Shown piece by piece: positions 15,757-24,265 of a stretch of 28,390 nucleotides of DNA; within the stretch, counting starts at the first letter, position 1, and every line of letters begins with the position of its first letter. The translations under genes and the position numbers were made by a program. The DNA comes from Deltaproteobacteria bacterium (GTDB taxonomy: Bacteria > Desulfobacterota > Binatia > Binatales > Binataceae). The notes beneath the pieces are model-generated. The model was not told the DNA's origin, ran no database searches, and saw nothing but the letters and a program-made list of their open reading frames with translations. The stretch lies in NCBI GenBank assembly GCA_021786815.1, contig JAJYMR010000390.1:1-28390 (forward strand). Reading direction: 5' to 3'.

Positions 15757-15777
15757 TTCGTCAGTTGCTCTATCGGC

Positions 15778-16971
15778 CTAGCGCGATTTCGGAAGTCCGA
15801 GCACGCGCTCCGCGATGATGTTGCGCTGGATTTCGGATGTCCCCGCTTCGATCGTATTCGCGCGCGAGCGCAGGAATCCGTACTGCCATCGCCCCGACTC
15901 GACCGCGTAGGGCGAGCCCTTGACGAGTTGGCTTGCCGGCCCTTCCAGCTCCATCACGAACTCGTGCATCCGCTGGTTCAGCTCCGACCACATCAGCTTC
16001 GAGATCGAGCCCTCGGGGCCGGGATTTCCACCCTTCAGGATCTTCGAGAAGGTGCGGTAGGCGGTGTACTTCATCTTCTCGAGCGTGATGTAGAACTCGG
16101 CGAGCGTCTGGCGGACGATCGGGTCCTCGGTCGCCGGCTTTCCGTTTTTGATTGTTTTGCGCGCGAGATCGACGATTTCATCGAAGGTGATCTTGAAGCG
16201 CGTGACCGACGACAGCGCAAAGGTGCCGCGCTCGTTCATCAGCGTGGTCATCGCGACGCGCCATCCTTCGTTCAATCCGCCGACCAGGTTCTCACGCGGG
16301 ACGCGCACGTCCTCGAAGAACATCTCGTTGAATTCGGCCTCGCCGGTCATCTGGCGCAGCGGCTTGACCGTGATGCCGGAGGTTTTCATGTCAACGAGCA
16401 GGTAGCTTAGCCCGCGATGCTTGGGGGCTTCGGGATCGGTGCGGACCAGGAGCATGCACCAGTCGGCGATATGGGCGAGCGTGGTCCATACCTTCTGGCC
16501 GTTTACGATGAACTCGTCGCCTTTGAGTTCGGCGCGGGTGCGCAGCGAGGCGACGTCGGAGCCGGCATTGGGCTCGGAGAATCCCTGGCACCAGATCTCC
16601 TCGCAGCTCAGGATGTTCTTGAGGAAGCGTTTTTTCTGCGCCTCGCTGCCGTGCGTGATAATCGTCGGCCCGGCCATCGAGAGTCCCAGCCCATTGAGCG
16701 GTCCCGGCGCCCTGAAGCGCGCCATCTCCTCGTTGAAGATCGCCATCTCGACCTGGCTGGCGCCCTGTCCGCCGTATTCCTTGGGCCACGCCATCCCGAG
16801 AAACCCGTTCTCGTAGAGCCGGCGCTGCCAGTCCTTAAGGAAGTCGATTCGGTCGAACTCCTCGGGCAGGCGAAAGCCCGGTTCGTTCCATCCCTCGGGC
16901 AGGTTCGTGCTGAGAAAGCTTCGCACCTTTTGGCGAAAAGCCTCCTCTTCCGGACTGAAACTCAGATCCAT
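15778..16971 (-). CDS. Acyl-CoA dehydrogenase (FadE-like)
   Basis: FAD-dependent dehydrogenase of 397 residues introducing the 2,3 double bond into an acyl-CoA thioester. N-terminal helical domain (LSFSPEEEAFRQKVRSFLSTN, MAWPKEYGGQGAS), beta domain (WCQGFSEPNAGSDVASLRTRAEL, FIVNGQKVWTTLAH, ADWCMLLVRTDP), C-terminal helical domain ending GTSEIQRNIIAERVLGLPKSR. The residue directly before GTSEIQ is alanine (IEAGTSE), where SCAD/MCAD have the catalytic glutamate (IYEGTS). This subfamily, common among mycobacterial-type FadE proteins for branched or steroid-like acyl-CoAs, often differs there. Start: ATG after GGAGAA. It follows the DUF6306-like gene by 43 bases, probably in one transcript, and ends at a strong terminator. 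Confidence 0.93.
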   Translation of the reverse strand: MDLSFSPEEEAFRQKVRSFLSTNLPEGWNEPGFRLPEEFDRIDFLKDWQRRLYENGFLGMAWPKEYGGQGASQVEMAIFNEEMARFRAPGPLNGLGLSMAGPTIITHGSEAQKKRFLKNILSCEEIWCQGFSEPNAGSDVASLRTRAELKGDEFIVNGQKVWTTLAHIADWCMLLVRTDPEAPKHRGLSYLLVDMKTSGITVKPLRQMTGEAEFNEMFFEDVRVPRENLVGGLNEGWRVAMTTLMNERGTFALSSVTRFKITFDEIVDLARKTIKNGKPATEDPIVRQTLAEFYITLEKMKYTAYRTFSKILKGGNPGPEGSISKLMWSELNQRMHEFVMELEGPASQLVKGSPYAVESGRWQYGFLRSRANTIEAGTSEIQRNIIAERVLGLPKSR

Positions 16972-17014
16972 CGCGTTCTCCGTAACCGGCGCCGATTATC
17001 GGCGCCACATAGTT

Positions 17015-17443
17015 TCACTTGTCGGCGTTGAGCAGCCTTATCACTTCGGCGCGGCCCCATTCGACCTCGGCGCGATGCCGATTGGCCATCGCCTGCAGGT
17101 AATCGTGGATCGGTCCCTCCGGCGGCGCGAGCGCAAGCGCCTCTTCGGCCTTGCGCGCGACCCATTCCTGGCCGCGCGACATCAGGTTGAGCCTGTCGCG
17201 CACCGATTCGAGCGCGGCGACCCGCGCGGCGAACGGTCCGACCTTGTCCGAGGGTGTCCCGCCGTTGTCGCGGATCAGCGCTTCGAGGCTTGCCGCGTTG
17301 CGCGCCTCTTCGTCACGCGCTCCAAGCAGGAAGCGGCGAAGCTTCTCCGGCTCGACCTCGCTGGCAAGCTGTTCGAGCGCAAGCGCGCCGGCGCGCTCGG
17401 ATTCGAGCAGCAGATTGAGCATCTGCTCGAGTTCCCTGTCCAC
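17015..17443 (-). CDS. DUF6306-like ferritin-fold protein
   Basis: All-helical protein of 142 residues starting with GTG. Features are LLLESERAGALALEQLA, LLGARDEEARNAASLEALIRDNGGTPS, LNLMSRGQEWVARKAEEALAL and a C-terminal helix (HDYLQAMANRHRAEVEW). The pattern matches, from memory, the DUF6306 family with a ferritin-like arrangement. The regularly placed acidic residues could bind metal, but the canonical ExxH pairs of ferritins are not evident, so di-iron binding is uncertain. No cysteine, signal peptide or membrane segment. No ribosome site is seen at the GTG, and an internal ATG (residue 8) is a possible alternative. It precedes the acyl-CoA dehydrogenase by 43 bases on the same strand. 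Function unknown. Confidence 0.75.
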   Translation of the reverse strand: MDRELEQMLNLLLESERAGALALEQLASEVEPEKLRRFLLGARDEEARNAASLEALIRDNGGTPSDKVGPFAARVAALESVRDRLNLMSRGQEWVARKAEEALALAPPEGPIHDYLQAMANRHRAEVEWGRAEVIRLLNADK

Positions 17444-17557
17444 GGCGCGAATTTAGTAAGCCCGCGTTGTGGGCGCAAGCCGCGAAACCGGCGCCGAGCG
17501 GCGCATACGATCGCCTGTCCGCCTCCGCGCGAGCGCCGGGTCATCGCGTGCCTGCCG

Positions 17558-17914
17558 TTACGCCATAAAGAGATGAATCGCGACTGCGGCGAGGAAGATC
17601 GCAAAGGCTCGCCGGAGTGCGAGGGCCGAAATTTTCACCGCGATTATTGCGCCGAAATACGCGCCCGAGGCGAGCCCGAGCGCAAGCAGCGCCGCGTAAG
17701 GCACGTTGACCGCGCCGTGACGGTAGTACTCGATTGCGCCCAGCAAGCCGACCGGCGGAAGCAGCGCGGCGAGCGACGTTCCGACCGCCGAATGCTGCTC
17801 CATCGAGAGCATCAGCACGAGCGCCGGAACGATCAACACTCCGCCGCCCACGCCGAAGAATCCGCCCAGGATGCCTGCCGCGAGACCTATACCGACGACC
17901 GTCAGGTATTCCAT
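17558..17914 (-). CDS. Half-size TauE/SafE-family membrane protein
   Basis: Integral membrane protein of 118 residues with about four hydrophobic segments. The opening MEYLTVVGIGLAAGILGGFFGVGGGVLIVPALVLM is the TauE/SafE signature (GxxxGxGGG-hydrophobic-PAL), followed by QHSAVGTSLAALLPPVGLLGA. Full TauE/SafE anion or sulfur-compound transporters have two such halves in about 250 residues; here only the N-terminal half is present, so it would work as a dimer if functional. The frame is open further upstream to 18208, but the ATG at 17914, with GGAAG just before it, gives the family N terminus, and the extension is arginine-rich nonsense. It follows the RND gene by 134 bases. Confidence 0.85.
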   Translation of the reverse strand: MEYLTVVGIGLAAGILGGFFGVGGGVLIVPALVLMLSMEQHSAVGTSLAALLPPVGLLGAIEYYRHGAVNVPYAALLALGLASGAYFGAIIAVKISALALRRAFAIFLAAVAIHLFMA

Positions 17915-17937
17915 CTTGTCTTCCGTATGGCGAAATC

Positions 17938-17960
17938 GTGCGAGGCAAGGCGCCTCGCAC
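17938..17960 (-). terminator. Hairpin between the RND pump gene and the TauE-like gene
   Basis: Perfect nine-base inverted repeat GTGCGAGGC / GCCTCGCAC with a five-base loop, 89 bases after the RND stop and 24 bases before the TauE-like start. No T run follows on the minus strand, so it could be a Rho-independent-like stop, a 3' stabiliser of the pump mRNA or a leader structure of the TauE-like gene. Confidence 0.4.
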
Positions 17961-18048
17961 GGACCGCGAAGCAAAATTGACCGCAACCTACCAGCGTGCG
18001 CGTCGTGAAAGAACAGGCGCCCGCGGGCAAGGATCGGCGCCGCAGCGC

Positions 18049-21000
18049 TCAGTCGGCGACGTGGCGATGCGGCTCGGCTTCCTCGTACGACGATTCGACC
18101 AGCTTGAGCGCGGGCTTTCGCCCGAGCGCGCCGCGTTTCCACCAGGTTTCGAGGTCGTCGAAGAGCGAGTAGGCGACCGGCGTGACGAGCAGCGTGATGA
18201 GCAGGCACAGCGTCTGGCCGCCGATCACGACAATCGCGATCCCGCGATGGGCCGCGGCGCCGACCCCCGTGCCGAAGGCGATTGGGATCATGCCGGCGAC
18301 CAGCGCCGCCGTGGTCATCAGGATGGGCCTTAGGCGCTCGCGATTGGCCTGCAGAATCGCCTGGCGGCGTGAAACGCCCTGCGCGCGCAGGTTGATCGTG
18401 TGATCGACCTGCAGGATGGAGTTTTTCTTCACGATCCCGAACAGAAGAAGAATACCGAGCAGCGAGTACAGCGTCATCTGCTCCCTGAAAATCAGAAGCG
18501 AGAGCAGTGCGAACGGCACCGCAAGCGGCAGCGAGAGCATGATCGTGATCGGATGGACGAAGCTTTCGAACTGCGCGGCCAGCACCATGTACATGAAGAT
18601 GACCGACAGCAGGAAGGCGATTTCGAAGCCGTGCACCATCTCGCCGTACACCTGGCTGTCGCCCATCTCGCCGAGCGCCGTCGAATAACCGGGCGGTATG
18701 TGAAGTTTCGCGACCCGGCGCTTGAGTTGCGCGAGGACCTTGTTCATCGCGGCCCCGGGCGCGAGGTTGAAAAGCAGCGCTATCTGGCGCTGGCGGTTCT
18801 CGCGATCTATCTGGACCGGGCCCGTGCCGTTGGTCAGCGTCGCCACGTTGTCGAGCCGCACCTGTCCGACGGCCGCCGAAGGAACCGTGAGCGCGCCGAT
18901 CTCGGCGGGGTTGTCGCGGTCGCGCCTGGCGAGCTGGAGCCGCACGTCGTAGGTGTTCTGGCCTTCGCGATAGCGCGTCACGACGCTGCCGTGGACCATC
19001 GTGCGCATCGTCGAGGCGATGTCATCGACGGACACGCCGAGGTCGGCGGCTTTCTGGCGGTCGATATGGACCTGCAGCTCGGGAAGCCCGCCTTCGTAGG
19101 TCGAATCGAGATCGACCACGCCTGGAATTTGCTCGATCTGACGGCGCACCTGCGCGGCGATCCGGCGCAGCGTGCCGAGGTTGGGCCCGCGTATGTCGTA
19201 GTCCACGTCAACCTCGCGCACGCCGCCCTGCTCCCACGGCTTGATGTCGTCAACCGTGATGCGCAGCGCGGGGAAATCCTCAATGCGCTTTCGCGCCTCG
19301 GCCATGATCTGCGACTGGGTAAGGCGGCGCTGTTCGATCGGCGCGAGTTTGACGATCACCTGCGCGACGGTCACGCGCCCGTCGCCGGTCGTGTCGCCGA
19401 CTGTCGTGAACAGATGGCGCACTCCGGGGATGGTGCGAAGCCGGCTCTCGACCTGGCGCACGACTTCGTCGGTATGAAGCAGCGAATAGCCGGGCGGCGT
19501 GCGGATATTGACCGCGAACTCGCTCGAATCTTCGTTGGGCATGAAGCGCGCGCCCACCAGCTTTGCAAGCAGCGGCACCGCCAGCACCATCGCGAACGCT
19601 ATAGTGACGATTATCCATCGATGCTCCAGCGACCACGAGAGCGCGCGCTCATAGCCGGCCTCGAGCGGTCGGAAGAAGGCGGACTCACGCGAGCGGCGCT
19701 TGCGCACGCCCGGCTTGAGGAAGCGCGAGCACAACATCGGGGTCAGCGAGAATGCGACCACCAGCGAAACCATGATCGCAAACGCCATCGTGAGGCCGAA
19801 CGAGTTCAAAAACCGGCCCATCACGCCGTGGATGAACGCGACGGGCAGGAAGATAACCACCAGCGACAGCGTCGTCGCGCTCACCGCCAGTCCGACCTCG
19901 GCGGTCGCGGCCTTTGCGGCATCGATCGGACCCATCCCCTTTTCCTCGATGAAGCGGAAGATGTTCTCGAGCACGACGATCGCGTCGTCGATAACGATGC
20001 CGACCGCGAGGGTGAGCGCGAGCAGGGTCAGGGTGTTGAGCGTGAAGCCCATCCACAACAGAAGCGAGTAGGTCGAGATGATCGAAACCGGGATCGCGAC
20101 TGCGGCGATCAGCGTGGAGCGTACCGAGCCGAGGAAGAAGAACACCACGAGCGCGGCGCACAGCCCGCCCAGGATGAGATGCTCCTGCACGGTGTGCACG
20201 GACTCGCGGATATAGGTCGAGGAATCGCGCGAGACGATCACACTGACGCCCGGCGGCAGCGTCTTTCTGATTTGCGCCAATTTGGCGCGCACGCGATTGA
20301 CCACCGCGATCGTGTTCTCGCCCGATTGCTTGCGAATCACCAGCGACACGGCGTTGCGGTTGTCCCATCGCGAGAGCGAGCGCGGGTCCTTCACTCCGTC
20401 CACGACCGTGCCAATATCGCCGATGGTCACGGGGCGTCCGTCGCGCTCGCTTACGATCACGTTGTTGAAATTCTTGACGCGGGTAATCCGGCCGAGCGTA
20501 CGGAGCGTTTCCTCGGAAAGCCCCTGCTTGATCCGTCCCCCCGGATACTCGACGTTCTGGCGCGCAAGCGCCCCGGCGACCTGCTGGATCGAGAGCCCGG
20601 TCGCGCGCAACCGGTCGGCGTCGACCAGCACGTGAATCTCCCGCTTGCGCCCGCCGACGATATCGATCGCGCCGACGCCATCGACCGATTCGAGCGGCTC
20701 CTTGATAAGCCGGCGCGATATTTCGGTCAGCTCCTTGAGGCTCTGGTAGCCGGTTACCGCGTAGGTGACAATCGGGACCGCGTCGACATCGAACTTCTGC
20801 ACGAGTGGCGGCTTGGTCCCCTCGGGCAACTTGTCGAGCACGCTGGAGATCTTGTCGCGGACGTCCTGGGTGGCGGCGTCGAGATTACGCTCGAGCTTGA
20901 ACTGGATGAAGATGCGCGACACGCCCTCCATCGTGTTCGAGCGCAGGTCCTTGATGCCGCTGACTGTATTGATCGCTTCCTCGAGCGGCTTGGTGACGAG

Positions 21001-21183
21001 CGCCTCGGTTTCTTCCGGCGCGGCGCCGGGCAGGAACGTCGTCACCATCACGGTCGGAACATCGACCTTCGGATAGAGATCCACGCCGAGCCGCTCGTAG
21101 GAAACCCATCCGAGCACGACCAGCACGCCAACGAACATCGTAGCGAAGACCGGGCGTCTTACGCACAGATCGGCCAGGATCAC
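18049..21183 (-). CDS. RND multidrug efflux pump, inner-membrane transporter (AcrB/HAE-1 type)
   Basis: Proton-driven exporter of 1,044 residues, the normal length. I place the start at the GTG at 21181-21183, which overlaps the adaptor stop (GTGA) and gives the standard N terminus ILADLCVRRPVFATMFVGVLVVLGW. Features are the porter-domain region PGAAPEETEALVTKPLEEAI, the GTLRTLG/VTIGDIG porter loops, transmembrane block 1 with LALTLAVGIVIDDAIVVLENIFRF (the paired aspartates of the proton relay), FLPVAFIHGVMGRF, a second large periplasmic loop, and a C-terminal TM block (LYSLLGILLLFGIVKKNSILQVDH). The last charged segment is cytoplasmic. The frame extends much further 5' (to 21993) only as an out-of-phase reading of the adaptor gene. 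No outer-membrane channel gene is adjacent. Confidence 0.96.
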   Translation of the reverse strand: MILADLCVRRPVFATMFVGVLVVLGWVSYERLGVDLYPKVDVPTVMVTTFLPGAAPEETEALVTKPLEEAINTVSGIKDLRSNTMEGVSRIFIQFKLERNLDAATQDVRDKISSVLDKLPEGTKPPLVQKFDVDAVPIVTYAVTGYQSLKELTEISRRLIKEPLESVDGVGAIDIVGGRKREIHVLVDADRLRATGLSIQQVAGALARQNVEYPGGRIKQGLSEETLRTLGRITRVKNFNNVIVSERDGRPVTIGDIGTVVDGVKDPRSLSRWDNRNAVSLVIRKQSGENTIAVVNRVRAKLAQIRKTLPPGVSVIVSRDSSTYIRESVHTVQEHLILGGLCAALVVFFFLGSVRSTLIAAVAIPVSIISTYSLLLWMGFTLNTLTLLALTLAVGIVIDDAIVVLENIFRFIEEKGMGPIDAAKAATAEVGLAVSATTLSLVVIFLPVAFIHGVMGRFLNSFGLTMAFAIMVSLVVAFSLTPMLCSRFLKPGVRKRRSRESAFFRPLEAGYERALSWSLEHRWIIVTIAFAMVLAVPLLAKLVGARFMPNEDSSEFAVNIRTPPGYSLLHTDEVVRQVESRLRTIPGVRHLFTTVGDTTGDGRVTVAQVIVKLAPIEQRRLTQSQIMAEARKRIEDFPALRITVDDIKPWEQGGVREVDVDYDIRGPNLGTLRRIAAQVRRQIEQIPGVVDLDSTYEGGLPELQVHIDRQKAADLGVSVDDIASTMRTMVHGSVVTRYREGQNTYDVRLQLARRDRDNPAEIGALTVPSAAVGQVRLDNVATLTNGTGPVQIDRENRQRQIALLFNLAPGAAMNKVLAQLKRRVAKLHIPPGYSTALGEMGDSQVYGEMVHGFEIAFLLSVIFMYMVLAAQFESFVHPITIMLSLPLAVPFALLSLLIFREQMTLYSLLGILLLFGIVKKNSILQVDHTINLRAQGVSRRQAILQANRERLRPILMTTAALVAGMIPIAFGTGVGAAAHRGIAIVVIGGQTLCLLITLLVTPVAYSLFDDLETWWKRGALGRKPALKLVESSYEEAEPHRHVAD

Positions 21184-22280
21184 GACGATTGCTCCTTCGC
21201 CACGACCCGGACGCCGTCGGCCAGGCGGTCGAGGTCGGTGGTCACGACCCGCTCGCCCTGTTTGAGCCCCTTGACGATCTCGATTTTGTTCCCGAGCGTA
21301 GCGCCGGTCTCGACCTCGCGGCTTCTGACCACGCCATGCTCGAAAACGAAGACGCGCGAGACCCCCGCGTAACGCATCACGGCGCTTCGCGGCACGAAGA
21401 GCGCGCGGTCGCGCCCGAGATCTATGGTCACGTGGGCGAAATAGCCGGGCTTGAGGCTTCCATCCGGATTCGGAACCTCGGCCTCGATCAAAAGCGTGCG
21501 ACTGGTCTGGTCGAGCGCGGGCGCGACCCGGCGGACGACGCCCGTATAGACGCGGCCCGGATTCGCCTCGACGCTCAGAGCGACCTTGAGTCCCACTTTC
21601 GCCATCGGGACGAAGCGCTCGGGTATCGAGGCGCGAAGCTTCATCGGGTCGATCGCAATCAGCTCGAAAACCGGCGTGCCGGTTGCGACGTGCTCGCCCG
21701 GCGAGACCATCCGCTTCTGCACGTAGGCCGCAAACGGCGCGCGCACGTAAGTATCGTCGAATTTCTTCTGCGCAAGCCCCACGGCGTTGGTCGCGGCCTC
21801 GGCGTCGGCCTCGGCGACGCGCAGCGTCGAGGAAATGTCGTCGAACTGCTGAGCCGGAATCAGGTCGTTCTTCCTGAGCTCGCTCGCGCGGCGGAAATTC
21901 GCCTTCGCGTTGACGAGCCGCGCGTCGGCCTGCTCGAGTTGCGCGCGGGCCGAGTCGAGCCTTAGCTGATACTCGCGCGGGTCGATTCGGCACAGCGCCT
22001 GGCCCGCCTTCACCCGGTCGCCGAAATCCGCCAGCACCTGGGAAATCGCGCCGTCGTCCTCGGCCGCGAGCACCGTCTTTTCGCGCGGAAAGAGCGCGCC
22101 CTGGACGTCCACGGTGCGGGTCATCGTTTCCTCGCGCGCGGTCGCGACCGTCACGGTGAGGCTATGCGGCGCCGACGGCTCCTGCGCCGCGGTTGCCGAC
22201 TGCGGTTCGCGGCAGGAGGTGCAGAAAAGCCCCATCGCGAGCGCGCCGGCCGCAAGCGCACGCAGGGAGTTCAATTTCAT
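21180..22280 (-). CDS. RND efflux periplasmic adaptor (membrane fusion protein)
   Basis: HlyD/AcrA-type adaptor of about 366 residues linking the RND pump to an outer-membrane channel. The start chosen is the ATG at 22280, overlapping the tetR stop as TGATG. A longer form from 22289 would overlap tetR further. A hydrophobic N terminus ends in CTSC, a plausible but non-canonical lipobox for membrane anchoring (Cys at about residue 23). Domains: lipoyl half (ALFPREKTVLAAEDDGAISQVLADFGDRVKAGQALCRID), alpha-hairpin (about 95-160), second lipoyl half (DDTYVRAPFAAYVQKRMVSPGEHV), beta-barrel and membrane-proximal domain (LKPGYFAHVTIDL, FVPRSAV). The 3' end overlaps the pump start, so the three genes are translationally coupled. 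Confidence 0.94.
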   Translation of the reverse strand: MKLNSLRALAAGALAMGLFCTSCREPQSATAAQEPSAPHSLTVTVATAREETMTRTVDVQGALFPREKTVLAAEDDGAISQVLADFGDRVKAGQALCRIDPREYQLRLDSARAQLEQADARLVNAKANFRRASELRKNDLIPAQQFDDISSTLRVAEADAEAATNAVGLAQKKFDDTYVRAPFAAYVQKRMVSPGEHVATGTPVFELIAIDPMKLRASIPERFVPMAKVGLKVALSVEANPGRVYTGVVRRVAPALDQTSRTLLIEAEVPNPDGSLKPGYFAHVTIDLGRDRALFVPRSAVMRYAGVSRVFVFEHGVVRSREVETGATLGNKIEIVKGLKQGERVVTTDLDRLADGVRVVAKEQSS

Positions 22281-22906
22281 CACGCGCAACCTCGCCGATC
22301 GGGCGTCAGTCTTACGCCGTTCAGGAACAGGTCGAGGACGATATCGGCGTCTTCCTCGGGCGCACCGGAACTAAGGTCGAAGAGTCTTCGCCTGAGCGTC
22401 CCGGTCGTCATCTCGCTCAGCGTGAACGCGGCGACCATCGGGTCGACGCGCCGAATCGCGCCGGCTTCCATCGCGGCGCCGAGCACGTCCGCCAGATGGC
22501 CCAGGTATTCGAGGTAAACGCCGCGAAGCTCCCCGGCGCGCGGGTCGCCGGGCACGATCGCGACCAGCCGGGTTTCGAGCATCAGCGCCTTCAGGAAGTC
22601 CTGGTTGGCGTTCTGGATCCGGAGCGAATGGCGGACCAGGTTTTCGATCCGTTCTAGCGGCGGCGCCGCAGGATTGTCTTCGCGCCTGAGTTCGGCGTTG
22701 AGGGAGCGGATACCCTCGATCACCGCCGCGTGGAGCAGGTCGTCCTTGTTGCCGAAGTAGAGGTAGATGGTGCCTTTGGCGATCCTCGCCTCTTCGGCGA
22801 CCCGGTCGATCGTGGTGCCCTCGAAGCCGTGCCTGCCGATAACGCGGCGGGCGGCCTCGAGGATTTCGCGACCCCGGTACTCCTTGATGAGTTCTTCGCG
22901 GGTCAT
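22280..22906 (-). CDS. TetR-family transcriptional repressor of the efflux operon
   Basis: DNA-binding repressor of 208 residues. The N-terminal HTH (about 12-58) reads ILEAARRVIGRHGFEGTTIDRVAEEARIAKGTIYLYFGNKDDLL, typical TetR/AcrR. The C-terminal ligand domain (60-208) is helical and diverse, with MLETRLVAIV and GAPEEDADIVLDLFLNG. First gene of the tetR-adaptor-RND unit; its stop overlaps the adaptor start. Two 14-base palindromes lie 8 and 32 bases upstream of its start, so it probably represses its own operon and is released by a pump substrate. The inducer is unknown. Confidence 0.94.
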   Translation of the reverse strand: MTREELIKEYRGREILEAARRVIGRHGFEGTTIDRVAEEARIAKGTIYLYFGNKDDLLHAAVIEGIRSLNAELRREDNPAAPPLERIENLVRHSLRIQNANQDFLKALMLETRLVAIVPGDPRAGELRGVYLEYLGHLADVLGAAMEAGAIRRVDPMVAAFTLSEMTTGTLRRRLFDLSSGAPEEDADIVLDLFLNGVRLTPDRRGCA

Positions 22907-23287
22907 GGGCTTTTGAATGTACGTTCAGTCATCGAAATGAACGTACGGTCAGTCTGGCCGGGACAGACTCTTGATGCAAGGGAAAAAGCGGGGCTTTTCG
23001 GCGGGGTCAGGCTGCCCTGCGGCGGGCGGACCAAGAGCTAGTCGTCATAACGTCGGTAGCAGCCGTGTCCCTCACCTTGCACAATAGACCCGCTGCAACA
23101 TAGTTGATTTCGCAACGTGGCCGCGACGATGCGACAGAGTCCGAGTTCTGCTTCGATAGTTCGCCGTCTCCGGTACATTGCCGGGACCGCAGCCATTCTA
23201 TTGGCGCTGACGCGTGTCAGCCCCTCGCGGCAGTATCGCGCAACTGCACACGCGACGAGGCCATGGTTCTTTGCCGGATGCGGCATC
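22907..23287. other. Intergenic region of 381 bases between tetR and the DHH-family gene
   Basis: Beyond the two operators at its left end it holds an inverted repeat AGTCTG (22951-22956) / CAGACT (22964-22969) with a seven-base loop. It also has an A+T-richer patch near 23077-23115 with promoter-like TTGCAC (23077-23082) and CATAGT (23099-23104), not in front of any recognised gene. Short open frames here (23038-23286 minus and 23117 plus) have no recognisable domain. I see no firm gene. Confidence 0.5.
22914..22951. promoter_or_regulatory. Paired TetR operator palindromes
   Basis: Two related 14-base palindromes, TGAATGTACGTTCA (22914-22927) and TGAACGTACGGTCA (22938-22951), share TGAAYGTACGKTCA and have centres 24 bases apart. 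They sit directly in front of tetR, where the promoter must be. Their GTAC centre, with TGA/TCA ends, resembles operators of AcrR/BepR-like TetR repressors. The pair seen is strong evidence for autoregulation; binding is inferred. Confidence 0.8.
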
Positions 23288-24265
23288 TCACAGCGGTTCC
23301 GGTTTCGGCGTTTCCAATCGCGCCGCGAGCACCTCGGACAATCGCTCGGCCGGAACCCGCCTTAAATCGGGAAGTGAAAATCCCGAGGCTGCCTCGTGTC
23401 CGCCGCCGCCGAAGGCCTCGGCCAACTTCGACAGATCGACCGTGCAGTCGGGACTGCGGCGCAGACTCACGCCCTGACTTCTCAGATCGAACAGCGCGAC
23501 CACGGTCCGTGAGGCGCCATTGTAAAGATGCGCGGCGACCTCGCTGCTGTAGCCGAAGCAGCAGGCCGAGCGCACCGTGATCCCGTTGCTTAACCTCAGG
23601 TCGACCCGCGTCGAGTCCGCCAGTTCGATACTGCGGCGCATCGCGTCGCGCCCGGTCTGAAGCGCGTCGCGCAACCGTCGCGTCATCCGCACTTCCCTGA
23701 GCCTTACGATCTCCCGGTACGAGGCCATCCCGCCGAGCGTCTGAACCGCCAGCGCCCAGTCGGATGACTCGGGTATTCGATGCACCCATCGGTCGTGATC
23801 GTCGGCTATCTCCGCGAATGCGCCGAACGCCTCGAACGAGTGGCGCCTCTCGTCCGACGGCAACTCGTCCTCGCGCCGCCTGAGGTAGTTGAACGCCAGC
23901 CGTGCCGCCGAATATCGCTCCGAGAGCACTTTGCCGGCGAACGGGACCTTGAACTCCGGAGCTTCGGCGCGTGAGACCGCCGTGCGGTGATGGTCGATCC
24001 AGTAGATGCGCGTGCCCGAGGCGGCAAGCTCGCGCAGATGCTCGGCGGTTGCGGGCTGGAGCCACGACAGGTCCGTGATCCAAACCTCGTCGGCGCCGGC
24101 TTTGAGCGACTGAATCGCGTGATCGCTGTCGCTGTTTGCGGCGAGTGTCGTGAGCACGCGATGGCCCTGGTGGAAGCGGGCGACGACCGCGGCCGCGACC
24201 ACGCCGTCAAGGCATGACGGGCCGTGGCTCACCACCAGGACAGTATTGGTTTTCTGGGGGGGCAT
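23288..24265 (-). CDS. DHH-superfamily phosphoesterase
   Basis: Metal-dependent phosphodiesterase/phosphatase of 325 residues. Motif I is VSHGPSCLDGVVAAAV (Asp20), related to the HGxxCxDGxxAA variant. Motif II is WITDLSW (Asp65), motif III is IDHHRTA (Asp91-His92-His93), the DHH signature, and motif IV is EIADDHDRW (about 151-159). The DHHA1 part ends with AEAFGGGGHEAASGF, the glycine-rich histidine motif. DHH proteins cleave nanoRNA, cyclic dinucleotides or phosphate esters; which applies here cannot be decided. The sequence after the start has a run of seven C on the coding strand. I see no ribosome site before the ATG. It stands alone between two non-coding gaps. Confidence 0.9.
   Translation of the reverse strand: MPPQKTNTVLVVSHGPSCLDGVVAAAVVARFHQGHRVLTTLAANSDSDHAIQSLKAGADEVWITDLSWLQPATAEHLRELAASGTRIYWIDHHRTAVSRAEAPEFKVPFAGKVLSERYSAARLAFNYLRRREDELPSDERRHSFEAFGAFAEIADDHDRWVHRIPESSDWALAVQTLGGMASYREIVRLREVRMTRRLRDALQTGRDAMRRSIELADSTRVDLRLSNGITVRSACCFGYSSEVAAHLYNGASRTVVALFDLRSQGVSLRRSPDCTVDLSKLAEAFGGGGHEAASGFSLPDLRRVPAERLSEVLAARLETPKPEPL

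Noticed and set aside
18400..21372. Plus-strand open frame of 990 residues
   Set aside because: Antisense of the RND pump gene; histidine/arginine-rich with no recognisable motif.
21184..21993. 5' extension of the RND frame
   Set aside because: It is an out-of-phase reading of the adaptor gene; the GTG at 21183 gives the true family N terminus.
23038..23286. Minus-strand frame of 82 residues
   Set aside because: No ribosome site, no domain, and composition typical of non-coding GC-rich DNA.
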